A stretch of 64,000 bases of DNA from JAIBJN01 sp963839745 (GTDB lineage: Bacteria; Actinomycetota; Thermoleophilia; Gaiellales; Gaiellaceae), in contig CAWIWC010000005.1 of NCBI GenBank assembly GCA_963839745.1, positions 186,001 to 250,000 on the forward strand. The letters are read 5' to 3'. Below are positions 15,486 to 23,883 of this stretch, one piece after another. Position 1 is the stretch's first letter; every line of letters begins with the position of its first letter. Under the pieces are notes generated by a model, which was not told the origin of the DNA, searched no databases, and saw nothing but the letters and a program-made list of their open reading frames with translations. The position numbers were made by a program, and so were the translations under genes.

Positions 15486-16259
15486 ATGTCTCTGCTCGAG
15501 ATCAAGAATCTGCACGTCGCCACAGAGGACGGGATCGAGATCGTCCGCGGTCTCGATCTCGCCGTGGACTCGAACGAGGTGCACGCGATCATGGGCCCGA
15601 ACGGCTCCGGCAAGAGCACGCTCGCGTACGCGCTCATGGGCCACCCCGCGTACAAGATCACCGACGGGGACATCCTGCTCGACGGCGAGTCGATCCTGGA
15701 GCTCGGGGCGGACGAGCGCGCGCAGCGCGGCCTCTTCCTCGCCTTCCAGTACCCGCACGCCGTCCCGGGCGTGACCGTGGCGAGCTTCCTGCGCTCGGCG
15801 GTCAACGCCATGCGCAAGGCCGCCAACGACGGCGAGGACGACCCGGTGAAGATTCCCGAGTTTCGTAAGCAGCTGGACACGGCCATGAAGGACCTCCAGG
15901 TTCCGAAGGAGATCGCAGGCCGGTATCTCAACGACGGCTTCTCGGGCGGCGAGAAGAAGCGTGTCGAAATCCTCCAGCTGGCCATGCTCCGACCGCGGAT
16001 CGCGGTGCTCGACGAGACCGACTCCGGCCTCGACATCGACGCGCTGCGCGTCGTCGCCTCGGGCGTGCGCAACCTGGTCGGCCCCGAGACCGGCGCGCTC
16101 GTGATTACGCACTACCAGCGGATTCTCAACTACGTGAAGCCCGACTTCGTGCACGTGTTCGTCGACGGGCGTATCGTTCGTGAAGGCGGGCCCGAGCTCG
16201 CCGAGCAGCTCGAAGCCGAGGGCTACAAGGCCTTCGGAGTAGAGGAGGAGGCAGCCTGA
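15486..16259 (+). CDS. sufC: Fe-S cluster assembly ATPase SufC
   Basis: 257 residues from ATG 15486; the open frame extends further upstream but family length and the start MSLLEIKNLHV fix this start. ABC ATPase motifs: Walker A GPNGSGKST near residue 37, signature FSGGEKKR, Walker B with AVLDETDSGLD and the switch His in ITHYQRIL. SufC drives the SufBCD scaffold. Its TGA overlaps the ATG of sufB. Confidence 0.96.
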   Translation: MSLLEIKNLHVATEDGIEIVRGLDLAVDSNEVHAIMGPNGSGKSTLAYALMGHPAYKITDGDILLDGESILELGADERAQRGLFLAFQYPHAVPGVTVASFLRSAVNAMRKAANDGEDDPVKIPEFRKQLDTAMKDLQVPKEIAGRYLNDGFSGGEKKRVEILQLAMLRPRIAVLDETDSGLDIDALRVVASGVRNLVGPETGALVITHYQRILNYVKPDFVHVFVDGRIVREGGPELAEQLEAEGYKAFGVEEEAA

Positions 16260-17671
16260 TGGCGACTCCAGAGACACAGGTCGTCGCGGAGATCGGCAAC
16301 GACTACAAGTTCGGTTTTCACGACCCCGAGAACTACTTCTTCAAGTCCCAGCGCGGGCTCTCGCGCGAGATCGTCGAGGCGATCTCGGCGCACAAGGACG
16401 AGCCCCAGTGGATGCGGGACTTCCGCCTCAAGTCGCTCGAGTACTTCGAAGCGCGCCCGATGCCGTCCTGGGGCGGCGATCTCTCGGGCATCGACTTCGA
16501 CAACATCTACTACTACATCAAGCCGACCGAGAACCAGGCGAAGTCCTGGGAGGACCTGCCGCCCGACATCAAGCAGACGTGGGACAGGCTCGGGATCCCC
16601 GAGGCCGAGCGCAAGTTCCTCGCCGGCGTTGGTGCGCAGTACGAGTCCGAGGTCGTCTACCACAAGCTCCAGGCCGACCTCGAGGCGAAGGGCGTGCTCT
16701 TCCTCGACATGGACTCCGGCCTGCGCGAGCACGAGGAGCTCGTTCGCCAGTACTTCGGGACGATCATCCCGCAGAACGACAACAAGTTCGCGGCGCTCAA
16801 CTCCGCCGTCTGGTCGGGAGGCTCGTTCATCTACGTGCCCCCGGGCGTGTCGATCGAGATGCCGCTCCAGGCCTACTTCCGCATCAACGCGGAGAACATG
16901 GGCCAGTTCGAGCGAACGCTGATCATCGTCGACGAGGGCGCGTACGTGCACTACGTCGAGGGCTGCACCGCCCCGATCTACACGACCGACTCGCTGCACT
17001 CGGCGGTGGTCGAGATCATCGTCAAGCCCGGCGGGCGCTGCCGCTATACGACGATCCAGAACTGGTCGAACAACGTCTACAACCTCGTCACGAAGCGCGC
17101 GGTCGCCTACGAGAACGCGACGATGGAGTGGGTGGACGGCAACCTCGGCTCGAAGCAGACGATGAAGTACCCGGCCATCTGGCTGATGGGCGAGGGCGCG
17201 CACGGCGAGGTGCTCTCGATCGCCTTCGCGGGCGACGGACAGCACCAGGACGCGGGCGGCAAGGCCGTCCACGTCGCGCCGAACACCTCCTCGGTGATCA
17301 CCTCCAAGTCGATCTCCAAGGACGGCGGCCGCTCGAGCTACCGCGGCCTCCTCGAGGTGGCGAAGGGCGCCCACGGCGCACGCTCCAAGGTCGTCTGCGA
17401 CGCGCTCATCCTCGACGACAAGTCGCGCACCGATACGTACCCGTATATCCGCATCGACGAGAACGACGTGGACGTCGGCCACGAGGCCACCGTGTCGAAG
17501 ATCGGTGAGGAGCAGCTCTTCTACCTGATGAGTCGCGGGCTCTCCGAGGCGGAGGCCGCCGCGATGATCGTCTCCGGGTTCGTCGAGCCGATCACCAAGG
17601 AGCTCCCGCTCGAGTACGCCGTCGAGATGAACCGCCTCATCCAGCTGCAGATGGAGGGATCCGTCGGTTGA
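16259..17671 (+). CDS. sufB: Fe-S cluster assembly protein SufB
   Basis: 470 residues, the standard SufB size. Recognisable stretches include YYYIKPTENQAKSWEDLP, SVWSGGSF-type (here AVWSGGSFIYVPPGV), EGCTAPIY with the conserved Cys, and the C-terminal beta-helix with RTDTYPYI and GHEATVSKIGEEQLFYL. Forms the scaffold with SufC and SufD. Reads into the VOC gene with a TTGA overlap. Confidence 0.97.
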   Translation: MATPETQVVAEIGNDYKFGFHDPENYFFKSQRGLSREIVEAISAHKDEPQWMRDFRLKSLEYFEARPMPSWGGDLSGIDFDNIYYYIKPTENQAKSWEDLPPDIKQTWDRLGIPEAERKFLAGVGAQYESEVVYHKLQADLEAKGVLFLDMDSGLREHEELVRQYFGTIIPQNDNKFAALNSAVWSGGSFIYVPPGVSIEMPLQAYFRINAENMGQFERTLIIVDEGAYVHYVEGCTAPIYTTDSLHSAVVEIIVKPGGRCRYTTIQNWSNNVYNLVTKRAVAYENATMEWVDGNLGSKQTMKYPAIWLMGEGAHGEVLSIAFAGDGQHQDAGGKAVHVAPNTSSVITSKSISKDGGRSSYRGLLEVAKGAHGARSKVVCDALILDDKSRTDTYPYIRIDENDVDVGHEATVSKIGEEQLFYLMSRGLSEAEAAAMIVSGFVEPITKELPLEYAVEMNRLIQLQMEGSVG

Positions 17672-18036
17672 TCGTCGAGCGGACGGACTTCGTGTCCGTG
17701 CCGGTCACAGACCTCGAGCGCTCGACGCGGTTCTACGAGGAGATGCTCGGTCTGGTGCGGACGCCCGGCGTCGTCGGCTGGCCGGAGTTCGAGACCGGCA
17801 ACGTCAGCCTGTATCTCGTCGACCCGTCCAACATCGGACAGTCCTTCACAGGGCCGCACACGGCGCACATCGCGCTGCGGGTTCCGAACGTCGCCGAGGC
17901 GCGGCGCGAGCTCGAGGCGAAGGGCGTCGAGTTCCAGGGCGAGACGCTGGACACGGGCGTCTGCCACATGGCGTTCTTCCGCGATCCGGACGGCAACGCG
18001 CTCATGCTCCACCGGAGGTACGCGCCGAGTGAGTAG
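17668..18036 (+). CDS. VOC-family protein (glyoxalase-like) within the suf operon
   Basis: 122 residues from a TTG overlapping the sufB stop; the next canonical starts would remove the first beta strand. A single vicinal-oxygen-chelate domain: FVSVPVTDLERSTRFYEEML, HIALRVPNVAEARREL, and FFRDPDGNALMLHRRY. Potential metal ligands are a His in HIALR and a Glu/His near the end. It overlaps sufD by eight bases, so it is an integral part of the operon. The substrate is unknown; isomerase, dioxygenase and resistance functions are all possible for this fold. Confidence 0.8.
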   Translation: MIVERTDFVSVPVTDLERSTRFYEEMLGLVRTPGVVGWPEFETGNVSLYLVDPSNIGQSFTGPHTAHIALRVPNVAEARRELEAKGVEFQGETLDTGVCHMAFFRDPDGNALMLHRRYAPSE

Positions 18037-19195
18037 GGAGCAGGCACTCGAGCGCTACCACGAGCTGCCGCTCCCGAGCACCTCGGACGAGCACTGGCGC
18101 TTCACGAACCTGCGGGGGTTCGACCCGGAGGCGTTCTCGGTCAACGGCGCTCAGGCCGGCTCGGGCGGCGAGCGCATGCTCGAGATCGACGCGGCCGGCG
18201 TCGCCGAGGCGACCGAAGGTGGCATCGAGATCGTCCGCGCGCCGGAGGGCGTCACCTTTGCGCCGCTGCAGGACCACGAGCGGCTGGGGACCCTCGTCGA
18301 GGCCAACGACAAGCTCACCGCGCACAACGCGGCGCTCTGGAAGCACGGCCTCCTTGTCCATGTCCCCGCAGGGGTCGAGCTGGAGAAGCCGCTCTACGTC
18401 CGCGTCGGCAACTCGACGCCGGGCGGAGCCCACTTCTGGCGCCTGCTCGTGGTCGCCGAGAAGGGCGCGCGCTTCACGCTCATCGAGGAGTCCGCGTCCG
18501 CCTCGACAGACCTGGAGTCCTACTCCAATGCGGTCTCGGAGATCTTCGTCGAGGAGGGCGCGAAGCTCGAGTTCGTCTCCATCCAGAACCTCTCCCGCGA
18601 GACGTGGCACTTCGCCACCCACCGCGCCACCGTAGGCCGCGACGCCGAGCTCGACTGGGTCGCCGGGGGCTTCGGCTCCCGCAAGGGCAAGGTGACGATC
18701 GAGAACGACCTCGCCGGCGCCGGCGCGACCTCGCGCGTCACCGGCGCGTACTTCGCCGACGGCGAGCAGCACCTCGACTACGACACGCTCCAGGCCCACC
18801 TGGCGCCGAACACGACCTCGGACTTCGCCTTCAAGGGCGTGCTCCGCGACAAGGCCACGGCCGTCTGGCGCGGGATGATCAAGGTGGCGAAGGACGCGCA
18901 GCGCACCAACGCCTACCAGGAGAACCGCAACCTCCTGCTCTCGCCCGACGCGCACGCGGACTCGATCCCGGGCCTCGAGATCCTCGCCAACGACGTGCGC
19001 TGCACGCACGGCGCCACGATCTCCCAGGTGAACCGCGACGAGCTCTTCTACTGCATGGCCCGCGGGCTCTCCAAGGAGGAGGCGCAGCTCCTGATCGTGC
19101 GCGGCTTCTACCAGGAGATCTTCGACCGCATCGAGCTCGAGCCGGTGCGTGACGCGCTCCAGAGCGTGCTCGAGGCGCGTCTGCTCGCGGCGTAG
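18029..19195 (+). CDS. sufD: Fe-S cluster assembly protein SufD
   Basis: 388 residues from GTG. The N-terminus has the SufD-like helical segment (LERYHELPLPSTSDEHWRFTNL), and the core is the SufB/SufD right-handed beta-helix ending in RCTHGATISQVNRDELFY and SKEEAQLLIVRGF. The conserved His in THGAT, which with SufB coordinates the nascent cluster, is present. Partner of SufB and SufC. It starts inside the VOC gene and is followed two bases later by a methyltransferase. Confidence 0.95.
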   Translation: MSREQALERYHELPLPSTSDEHWRFTNLRGFDPEAFSVNGAQAGSGGERMLEIDAAGVAEATEGGIEIVRAPEGVTFAPLQDHERLGTLVEANDKLTAHNAALWKHGLLVHVPAGVELEKPLYVRVGNSTPGGAHFWRLLVVAEKGARFTLIEESASASTDLESYSNAVSEIFVEEGAKLEFVSIQNLSRETWHFATHRATVGRDAELDWVAGGFGSRKGKVTIENDLAGAGATSRVTGAYFADGEQHLDYDTLQAHLAPNTTSDFAFKGVLRDKATAVWRGMIKVAKDAQRTNAYQENRNLLLSPDAHADSIPGLEILANDVRCTHGATISQVNRDELFYCMARGLSKEEAQLLIVRGFYQEIFDRIELEPVRDALQSVLEARLLAA

Positions 19196-19197
19196 CC

Positions 19198-19845
19198 GTG
19201 AGCTGCTGCCAGCCTCCGCGCGGCTACACCTCCCTCTTCTCCAAGCGCGCCGCGCGCAGGGGCGTGCGGCGGTACGAGCGCAAAGGGCTGGACGACACGG
19301 CCGAGCGGATGGTCGGCTTCCTGCGGGAGCGCGGGATCGACGGGGCGTCCCTGCTCGAGATCGGTGGCGGCGTCGGGGCGATCCAGGTCGAGCTCCTCAG
19401 GATGGGCGCGGCCCGCGCGACGAACCTCGAGCTCTCGCCGGAATACGAGGCCGCGGCGCACGAGCTGCTTCGCGAGCGCGGCCTCGACGACAGGGTGGAT
19501 CGGCGACTGGGCGACGTCGTCAGCGACCCGGAGCTGGCCGGCCCGGCCGATGCCGTGATCATGCACCGCGTCGTCTGCTGCTATCCGGACTACGACGCTC
19601 TCGTCGGAGCCGCCGCCCGGCGGGCGCAGCGTTGTCTGGTCATGAGCTTCCCCCGCCCGCGCCCGGTCCTGCGGTTGGTGTTCGGGGCGGTGAACGTCCT
19701 CGCGCGGCTGCTGCGTTGGGAGTTCCGCTCCTGGGTGCACCCGCCCGAGAGGCTCGTCGCCGCTGCGGAGCGGCAGGGGCTGGCTCTCGTCGCGGAGTCC
19801 AAGGGCTTCGTGTGGCAGGCGGCGGCGCTCGAGCGCCCGGCCTGA
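19198..19845 (+). CDS. class I SAM-dependent methyltransferase
   Basis: 215 residues from GTG, starting with a Cys pair (SCCQPP). The SAM-binding motif LLEIGGGVGAIQVEL lies near residue 58, with an acidic residue in LELSPEY ending the second strand and motif DAVIMHRVVCCYPDY. The general pattern recalls Mg-protoporphyrin O-methyltransferase relatives, but no chlorophyll genes are present and the substrate is unknown. It is embedded between sufD and sufS, which is unusual. A promoter for sufS lies at its 3' end. Confidence 0.78.
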   Translation: MSCCQPPRGYTSLFSKRAARRGVRRYERKGLDDTAERMVGFLRERGIDGASLLEIGGGVGAIQVELLRMGAARATNLELSPEYEAAAHELLRERGLDDRVDRRLGDVVSDPELAGPADAVIMHRVVCCYPDYDALVGAAARRAQRCLVMSFPRPRPVLRLVFGAVNVLARLLRWEFRSWVHPPERLVAAAERQGLALVAESKGFVWQAAALERPA

Positions 19846-19863
19846 GCGCCGAAACGCGGTCGG

Positions 19864-19869
19864 TACGAT
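19864..19869 (+). promoter_or_regulatory. -10 box of a leaderless sufS transcript
   Basis: TACGAT ends eight bases before the sufS ATG, the spacing expected if transcription starts at or next to the start codon. The same spacing recurs before genes at 24475, 38357 and 39280. Confidence 0.45.
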
Positions 19870-19877
19870 AGGTCCCA

Positions 19878-21122
19878 ATGGCCGTGACCGCTCAGGCGAA
19901 GCTCGACGCGCGCAAGCTCCGCGCGGATTTCCCCATCTTCGAGCAGCCGATCCACGGCAAGCCTCTCGCCTACCTCGACTCGGCGAACTCCTCACAGAAG
20001 CCGCGGCAGGTTCTCGACACGCTGCGCGAGTTCTACGAGACGTCGTACGCCAACGTCCACCGGGCCGTCTACGAGCTCGGCCTCCGCTCCGACGCGGCGT
20101 ACGACGGCGCCCGGGAGAAGGCGCGCGCCTTCGTGAACGCCGAGACGACCGCCGAGGTCATCTTCACCCGCAACGCCACCGAAGGTCTCAACCTGGTCGC
20201 CTACGCCTGGGGCCTCGACAACCTCGGCCCCGGAGACCTCGTCCTCGTGACCGAGCTCGAGCACCACTCGAACTTCGTCCCCTGGCAGTACATCGCCGGG
20301 CGAACGGGCGCCGACTTCGCCGCCATCCCGATCGACGACAACGGGGAGCTCCGCCTGGACGCGCTGGACGAGCTGGAGAAGCGCGGGCGCGTGAAGCTCG
20401 TCGCCTGTGGGCTCGTCTCGAACTCGCTGGGGACGATCAACCCGATCGAGCGCATCTCGGCGTGGGCGCACGAACGCGACGCCGTCGTCGTGGTCGACGC
20501 GGCGCAGGCCGCGCCGCACCGGCCGCTCGATGTGCGCGCTCTCGGCTGCGACTTCCTCGCCTTCACGGGCCACAAGATGTGCGGCCCGAGCGGCATCGGC
20601 GTCCTCTGGGGGCGGCGAGGGCTGCTCGAGCGGATGTCGCCCTTCGAGCTTGGCGGCGAGATGATCAGCAAGGTCACCGTCGAGAAGACGACCTGGAACA
20701 CGCTGCCGCACAAGTTCGAGGCAGGGACGCCGCCGATCGCGCAGGCGGTCGGGCTCGGCGCCGCCATCGACTACCTCACCGAGATCGGGCTCCCGGCGAT
20801 CGAGGAGCACGAGGCCGAGCTGACGATGTACGCCTGGGAGCGGCTCTCCGAGGTCCCCGGCCTGACGCTCTACGGGCCTCCGCCCGACCGGCGCGCGGGA
20901 ATCGTCTCCTTCAACCTCGACGGCGTGCATCCACACGATGTCGCCCAGGTGGTCGACGCGGATGGCGTCGCGGTCCGCGCCGGCCACCACTGCAACCAGC
21001 CCCTGATGACGCGGCTGGGCGTGAACGCCACCACGCGTGCGAGCTTCTACCTCTACACGCTGCCCGAGGAGATCGACAGCCTCGTCGAAGGCCTTCTCAA
21101 GGCGCGTAAGCTCTTTCAGTAG
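19878..21122 (+). CDS. sufS: cysteine desulfurase SufS
   Basis: 414 residues. PLP-dependent class V fold: VDAAQAAPHRPLDV, PLP lysine in FTGHKMCGPSGIGVLWG, and the catalytic Cys in RAGHHCNQPLM near residue 373. NANVHR-type start (here SYANVHRAVYELG) and NATEGLNLVAY are typical of group II desulfurases (SufS/Csd). It supplies persulfide sulfur to SufU, whose gene begins immediately after the stop. Confidence 0.96.
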   Translation: MAVTAQAKLDARKLRADFPIFEQPIHGKPLAYLDSANSSQKPRQVLDTLREFYETSYANVHRAVYELGLRSDAAYDGAREKARAFVNAETTAEVIFTRNATEGLNLVAYAWGLDNLGPGDLVLVTELEHHSNFVPWQYIAGRTGADFAAIPIDDNGELRLDALDELEKRGRVKLVACGLVSNSLGTINPIERISAWAHERDAVVVVDAAQAAPHRPLDVRALGCDFLAFTGHKMCGPSGIGVLWGRRGLLERMSPFELGGEMISKVTVEKTTWNTLPHKFEAGTPPIAQAVGLGAAIDYLTEIGLPAIEEHEAELTMYAWERLSEVPGLTLYGPPPDRRAGIVSFNLDGVHPHDVAQVVDADGVAVRAGHHCNQPLMTRLGVNATTRASFYLYTLPEEIDSLVEGLLKARKLFQ

Positions 21123-21551
21123 ATGAGCGAGCTCGACAGTCTCTACCGCGAGGTCATCCTCGACCACTACAAGAACCCGCGCGGGCACGGGGTGATCGAG
21201 GGCGCCGACGCCGTCGCGGAAGGGCAGAACCCGCTCTGTGGCGACGAGGTCTCGATCGCGGTCGCGTTCGAGGGCGACAAGATCGCCGACGTGAAGTTTC
21301 AGGGGAGAGGCTGCGCGATCAGCCAGGCGGCGACGTCGATGCTGATGGACATGGTCAAGGGCCGCACCGCGCAAGAGGTGGCCACGATGTCCCGCGACGA
21401 GCTCCTCGACGAGGTCGGCATCCCGCTCACCCCGGTCCGGCTCAAGTGCGCCCTGCTCGGCCTGGGCGTGCTCAAGGTCGCCCTGCACAAGGGGAAGGGA
21501 ACCCCGCTCCCCGACGAGTGGGCCGGGCTCGAGGAGCTCGAGCTCTCCTAG
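21123..21551 (+). CDS. sufU: Zn-dependent sulfurtransferase SufU
   Basis: 142 residues with the three conserved cysteines of SufU: NPLCGDE, GRGCAISQAA and LKCALLGL, plus an Asp in GDEVS, which together bind zinc and accept sulfur from SufS. The start SLYREVILDHYKNPRGHG is typical. SufU replaces SufE in Gram-positive SUF systems. Starts directly after the sufS stop. Confidence 0.95.
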   Translation: MSELDSLYREVILDHYKNPRGHGVIEGADAVAEGQNPLCGDEVSIAVAFEGDKIADVKFQGRGCAISQAATSMLMDMVKGRTAQEVATMSRDELLDEVGIPLTPVRLKCALLGLGVLKVALHKGKGTPLPDEWAGLEELELS

Positions 21552-21553
21552 CC

Positions 21554-21868
21554 GTGGGCGAGCTGATCGTCGGCCCGGTCGAGGACTTCCCGCCGGGCGA
21601 GGTGAGGATCGTGCGCGACGGACAGCTCGCGATCGGCGTCTACAACTGCGACGGCGAGTTCTACGCGATCGAAGATCGCTGCTCCCACGACGACGGCCCG
21701 CTCTGCGAGGGCGACTTCGAGCCGGCCGAGTGCGTGGCCATCTGCCCGCGGCACGGCTCACGCTTCGACGTCCGCACGGGACGCGCGCTGACGCTCCCCG
21801 CCTACATCCCGGTGGACACGTTCGACGTGCGGGTCGTGGACGGCGAAGTCCGCGTCGTCGTGCCCTAG
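21554..21868 (+). CDS. Rieske [2Fe-2S] ferredoxin-like protein
   Basis: 104 residues from GTG two bases after sufU. Complete Rieske ligand set: DRCSHDDGPLCEG (Cys, His) and ICPRHGSRFD (Cys, His). No membrane anchor or Tat signal, so it is a soluble ferredoxin of the dioxygenase/NirD type. It is frequently found as the last gene of actinobacterial suf operons; the partner reductase or oxygenase is unknown. Confidence 0.93.
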   Translation: MGELIVGPVEDFPPGEVRIVRDGQLAIGVYNCDGEFYAIEDRCSHDDGPLCEGDFEPAECVAICPRHGSRFDVRTGRALTLPAYIPVDTFDVRVVDGEVRVVVP

Positions 21869-21877
21869 ACCGGCTCC

Positions 21878-22291
21878 CTAGCCAGAGGTCGCTCCCCACT
21901 CCTCGGCCGGCACCTCGCGCAGGAGCTGCGCGAACGACCAGCGGTGGCCCTCGGGATCCTCGGCGTCGTAACGCCGGTCGCCGTAGGCCTGGTCTTCGGG
22001 CTCGGCGTGGATCGTCGCGCCGGCGTCCCGCGCGCGGGCGAAGTGCGCGTCGACGTCCTCGACGTAGACGTGCGTGAGATCTGTGTAGGTGCCGAGCGCC
22101 TTGGGGCTCCGGTAGTCGGGGCCCGGGTTGCCGAGGAAGATCTCGCCGTCGCCGAGCGTGAGCTCGGCGTGCGTGACCGTCCCGCTGTCGTCGGCGAACC
22201 GGAGCCGCTCCTCGAATCCGAACGCCCGCGAGAGCCAGTCGATCGCTGCCGAGACGTCCTCGTACAACAGGTAGGGCGTGATGGTCTGCAT
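21878..22291 (-). CDS. VOC-family glyoxalase/bleomycin-resistance-like protein
   Basis: 137 residues. A single vicinal-oxygen-chelate domain in the PhnB-like style: ITPYLLYEDVSAAIDWLSRAFGFEE at the start, THVYVEDVDAHFARARDAGA in the middle, YGDRRYDAEDPEGHRWSFAQ at the end. These proteins are typical stand-alone enzymes or binding proteins without an assigned substrate. Convergent with the Rieske gene. Confidence 0.82.
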   Translation of the reverse strand: MQTITPYLLYEDVSAAIDWLSRAFGFEERLRFADDSGTVTHAELTLGDGEIFLGNPGPDYRSPKALGTYTDLTHVYVEDVDAHFARARDAGATIHAEPEDQAYGDRRYDAEDPEGHRWSFAQLLREVPAEEWGATSG

Positions 22292-22326
22292 GCCGCTCCT
22301 CCTGGTGTTCGTCCTAGCGGACCACG

Positions 22327-22517
22327 TATCATGGCCTTAACCACGGAAAGGGGGTGGTCCGACTTTGATTTCCGACAGTACGGGCAGTGGAGGTAGTCGC
22401 AGGTAGGGGCGTGTCCCTAGGACCTAAGGGGAATCGCCTAGCCAGCGTGGGGGACAACCCAGCGCCCCTGCTACTCCAGGCGATCTACCGAACGGGGGGC
22501 TTTCGGGCCCCCCGTTT
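22327..22517 (+). ncRNA. candidate structured small RNA unit (unnamed)
   Basis: A plus-strand unit between two minus-strand genes. TATCAT (22327-22332) could be a -10; the 3' end is a strong terminator. In between several helices are possible: ACCAC/GTGGT (22340-22344 with 22354-22358), GTCC-CTA-GGAC (22413-22423), and a nested pair GGTAG (22402-22406) with CTACC (22485-22489) enclosing ATCGCCT (22433-22439) with AGGCGAT (22478-22484). A 21-codon ORF from ATG 22331 also exists. It matches no RNA family I know; the alternative is a short leader peptide gene. No protein-coding gene of normal size fits 22292-22523. Confidence 0.4.
22491..22517 (+). terminator. intrinsic terminator
   Basis: A 10-bp perfect stem (22491-22500 with 22507-22516), a six-base loop TTTCGG, and a short T run. 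It works on the plus strand; the reverse side has no T run. Confidence 0.75.
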
Positions 22518-22523
22518 CTATGT

Positions 22524-22922
22524 CTAGGAGGGCATGACGCGATAGCGCGTGCGGCCGCCGAGATGGCCGGTGCGGACGATGCGGACGAGCTCCTCGCGCG
22601 AGACGAGCTTGTCGATCGGCTCGTCGCCCCAGAGCACCTCGAAGGTGAACTCCCCGGGGAGCTCGTCCTCGAGCCACTCGAAGGTGCGCGCCAGGCGCTC
22701 CACTCCGGACTCGTTGAGCGTCCAGCTGACCGCGTCCCACTCGGTGCCCTCCACGAGGATCTCGTGGACACCGGGCATCTCGAGCAGCCACGGTCCCTTC
22801 CTGCCGGCTCGCTCCGCGTCCAGTTGCATGACGTCCGCCCGCCGGCTCTCGCCGGCAATGCGCTTCGCTTCATCCTCGTCGAGCCGCTGGGCCGCAACCA
22901 CGGCATAGAGCTCCGAGGTCAT
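22524..22922 (-). CDS. conserved-looking hypothetical protein
   Basis: 132 residues, soluble, mixed alpha/beta with many acidic residues. Features: SELYAVVAAQRLDEDEAKRI start, a central WTLNESGVERLARTFEWLEDELPGEFTFEVLWG stretch (seen only in part here: WLEDELPGEF), and a C-terminal EELVRIVRTGHLGGRTRYRV. No catalytic motif I can recognise and no family name comes to mind. It has its own upstream space and is not coupled to its neighbours. Confidence 0.6.
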   Translation of the reverse strand: MTSELYAVVAAQRLDEDEAKRIAGESRRADVMQLDAERAGRKGPWLLEMPGVHEILVEGTEWDAVSWTLNESGVERLARTFEWLEDELPGEFTFEVLWGDEPIDKLVSREELVRIVRTGHLGGRTRYRVMPS

Positions 22923-22955
22923 GGCCTCAGCTTAGGAGCAAACTGCCCTTTTATC

Positions 22956-23006
22956 GAGGGCTGGGCGGAACATGGACGGTGCCGGCCCACGTTCCGCCCA
23001 GCCCTC
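22956..23006. repeat. 16-bp perfect inverted repeat
   Basis: Arms 22956-22971 and 22991-23006 are exact reverse complements (GAGGGCTGGGCGGAAC), extended by three further pairs after one mismatch. The arm enters the last codons of the NmrA-like gene. It may be a transcription terminator for that gene, but no T run follows on the minus strand. Direct copies of AAACTGCCC flank it at 22939-22948 and 23010-23018. Confidence 0.55.
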
Positions 23007-23883
23007 AGGAAACTGCCCGGCGAATCTGTTCCTTGACGCCGATCGGCCGGACACCGTAGGCCTCGGTCACGGGCCCGATGTCACCGACGTTGTCGCCGAG
23101 GTCGAGCATCTCCACCGCCGAGCGCGCGCCGTGGAACGGCGGCAGGACCTGCCCGATCGTCGCCCCGGCCTTGAGGAGGCCCGGCGGCATCTGGAACGCC
23201 AGGCGGCGCTTCCCGAGCGTCCTGCGGATCTGCTCGTGGAGCTCGGCCCAGGTGAGCCGGTCCGGACCGCCGACGTCGAACGTCCGGTTCGGCGCCTCGG
23301 CGGAGGAGACGGCGGCGGTGAAAAGCGAGGCGACGTCGTCGACCCAGATCGGCTGCATCCGGTGGCGGCCCAGGATCGGAGTCACCGGCGAGAAGCGGAC
23401 GACCTTGATCTGCTGGGCGAGGATGCCGCCGTCGCGGCCGAAGATGAAGCTCGGCCTGAAGATCACGTGCTCGATCCCCGAGTACTTGACGGCCTGCTCC
23501 TCCTCCCACTTCGCGTGGTAGTAGGGGGTGATCTCGTGCCCCTCCTCCGTGCCGAGGGCGCTCTGGAGGACGAGCCGCGCCACGCCGGCCTCCTTCGATG
23601 CTTCGACGAGGTCGCGCGTGCCCTGGATCATGATTCGCTCGAACTCCTCCGGCCGACCGAGCAGGATGGCGACGAGGTGGACGACGGCCGTGCACCCCTC
23701 GACCGCGCGCCGCAGGCTCTCGGCGTCGGTCATGTCGCCCTCGACGACCTCGCAGCCCCAGGAGCGGAGCTGGTCCTGCTTCTCGGGCCGGCGCGCCAGC
23801 ACGCGCACGGGGAGCTCGGCCGCCCGCAGCGCGTGGGCGACCTTCGTGCCGACGAACCCGGTGCCTCCGGCGACGAGGATCAC
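23005..23883 (-). CDS. NAD(P)-binding NmrA/NDUFA9-like protein
   Basis: 292 residues. An atypical short-chain dehydrogenase: VAGGTGFVGTKVAHAL at the start (nucleotide-binding Gly motif), LVLQSALG in place of the usual Ser, a YYHAKWEEE segment supplying Tyr and Lys, and FRPSFIFGRDGG. This combination matches the extended SDRs annotated as complex I NDUFA9 subunit family or NAD(P)H-binding proteins. Four-base overlap with dcd suggests co-transcription. Confidence 0.82.
   Translation of the reverse strand: MILVAGGTGFVGTKVAHALRAAELPVRVLARRPEKQDQLRSWGCEVVEGDMTDAESLRRAVEGCTAVVHLVAILLGRPEEFERIMIQGTRDLVEASKEAGVARLVLQSALGTEEGHEITPYYHAKWEEEQAVKYSGIEHVIFRPSFIFGRDGGILAQQIKVVRFSPVTPILGRHRMQPIWVDDVASLFTAAVSSAEAPNRTFDVGGPDRLTWAELHEQIRRTLGKRRLAFQMPPGLLKAGATIGQVLPPFHGARSAVEMLDLGDNVGDIGPVTEAYGVRPIGVKEQIRRAVS

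Noticed and set aside
22331..22396. 21-codon ORF as a definite leader peptide gene
   Set aside because: The putative -10 box overlaps its start codon and no ribosome-binding site is visible, so a non-coding RNA is at least as likely.
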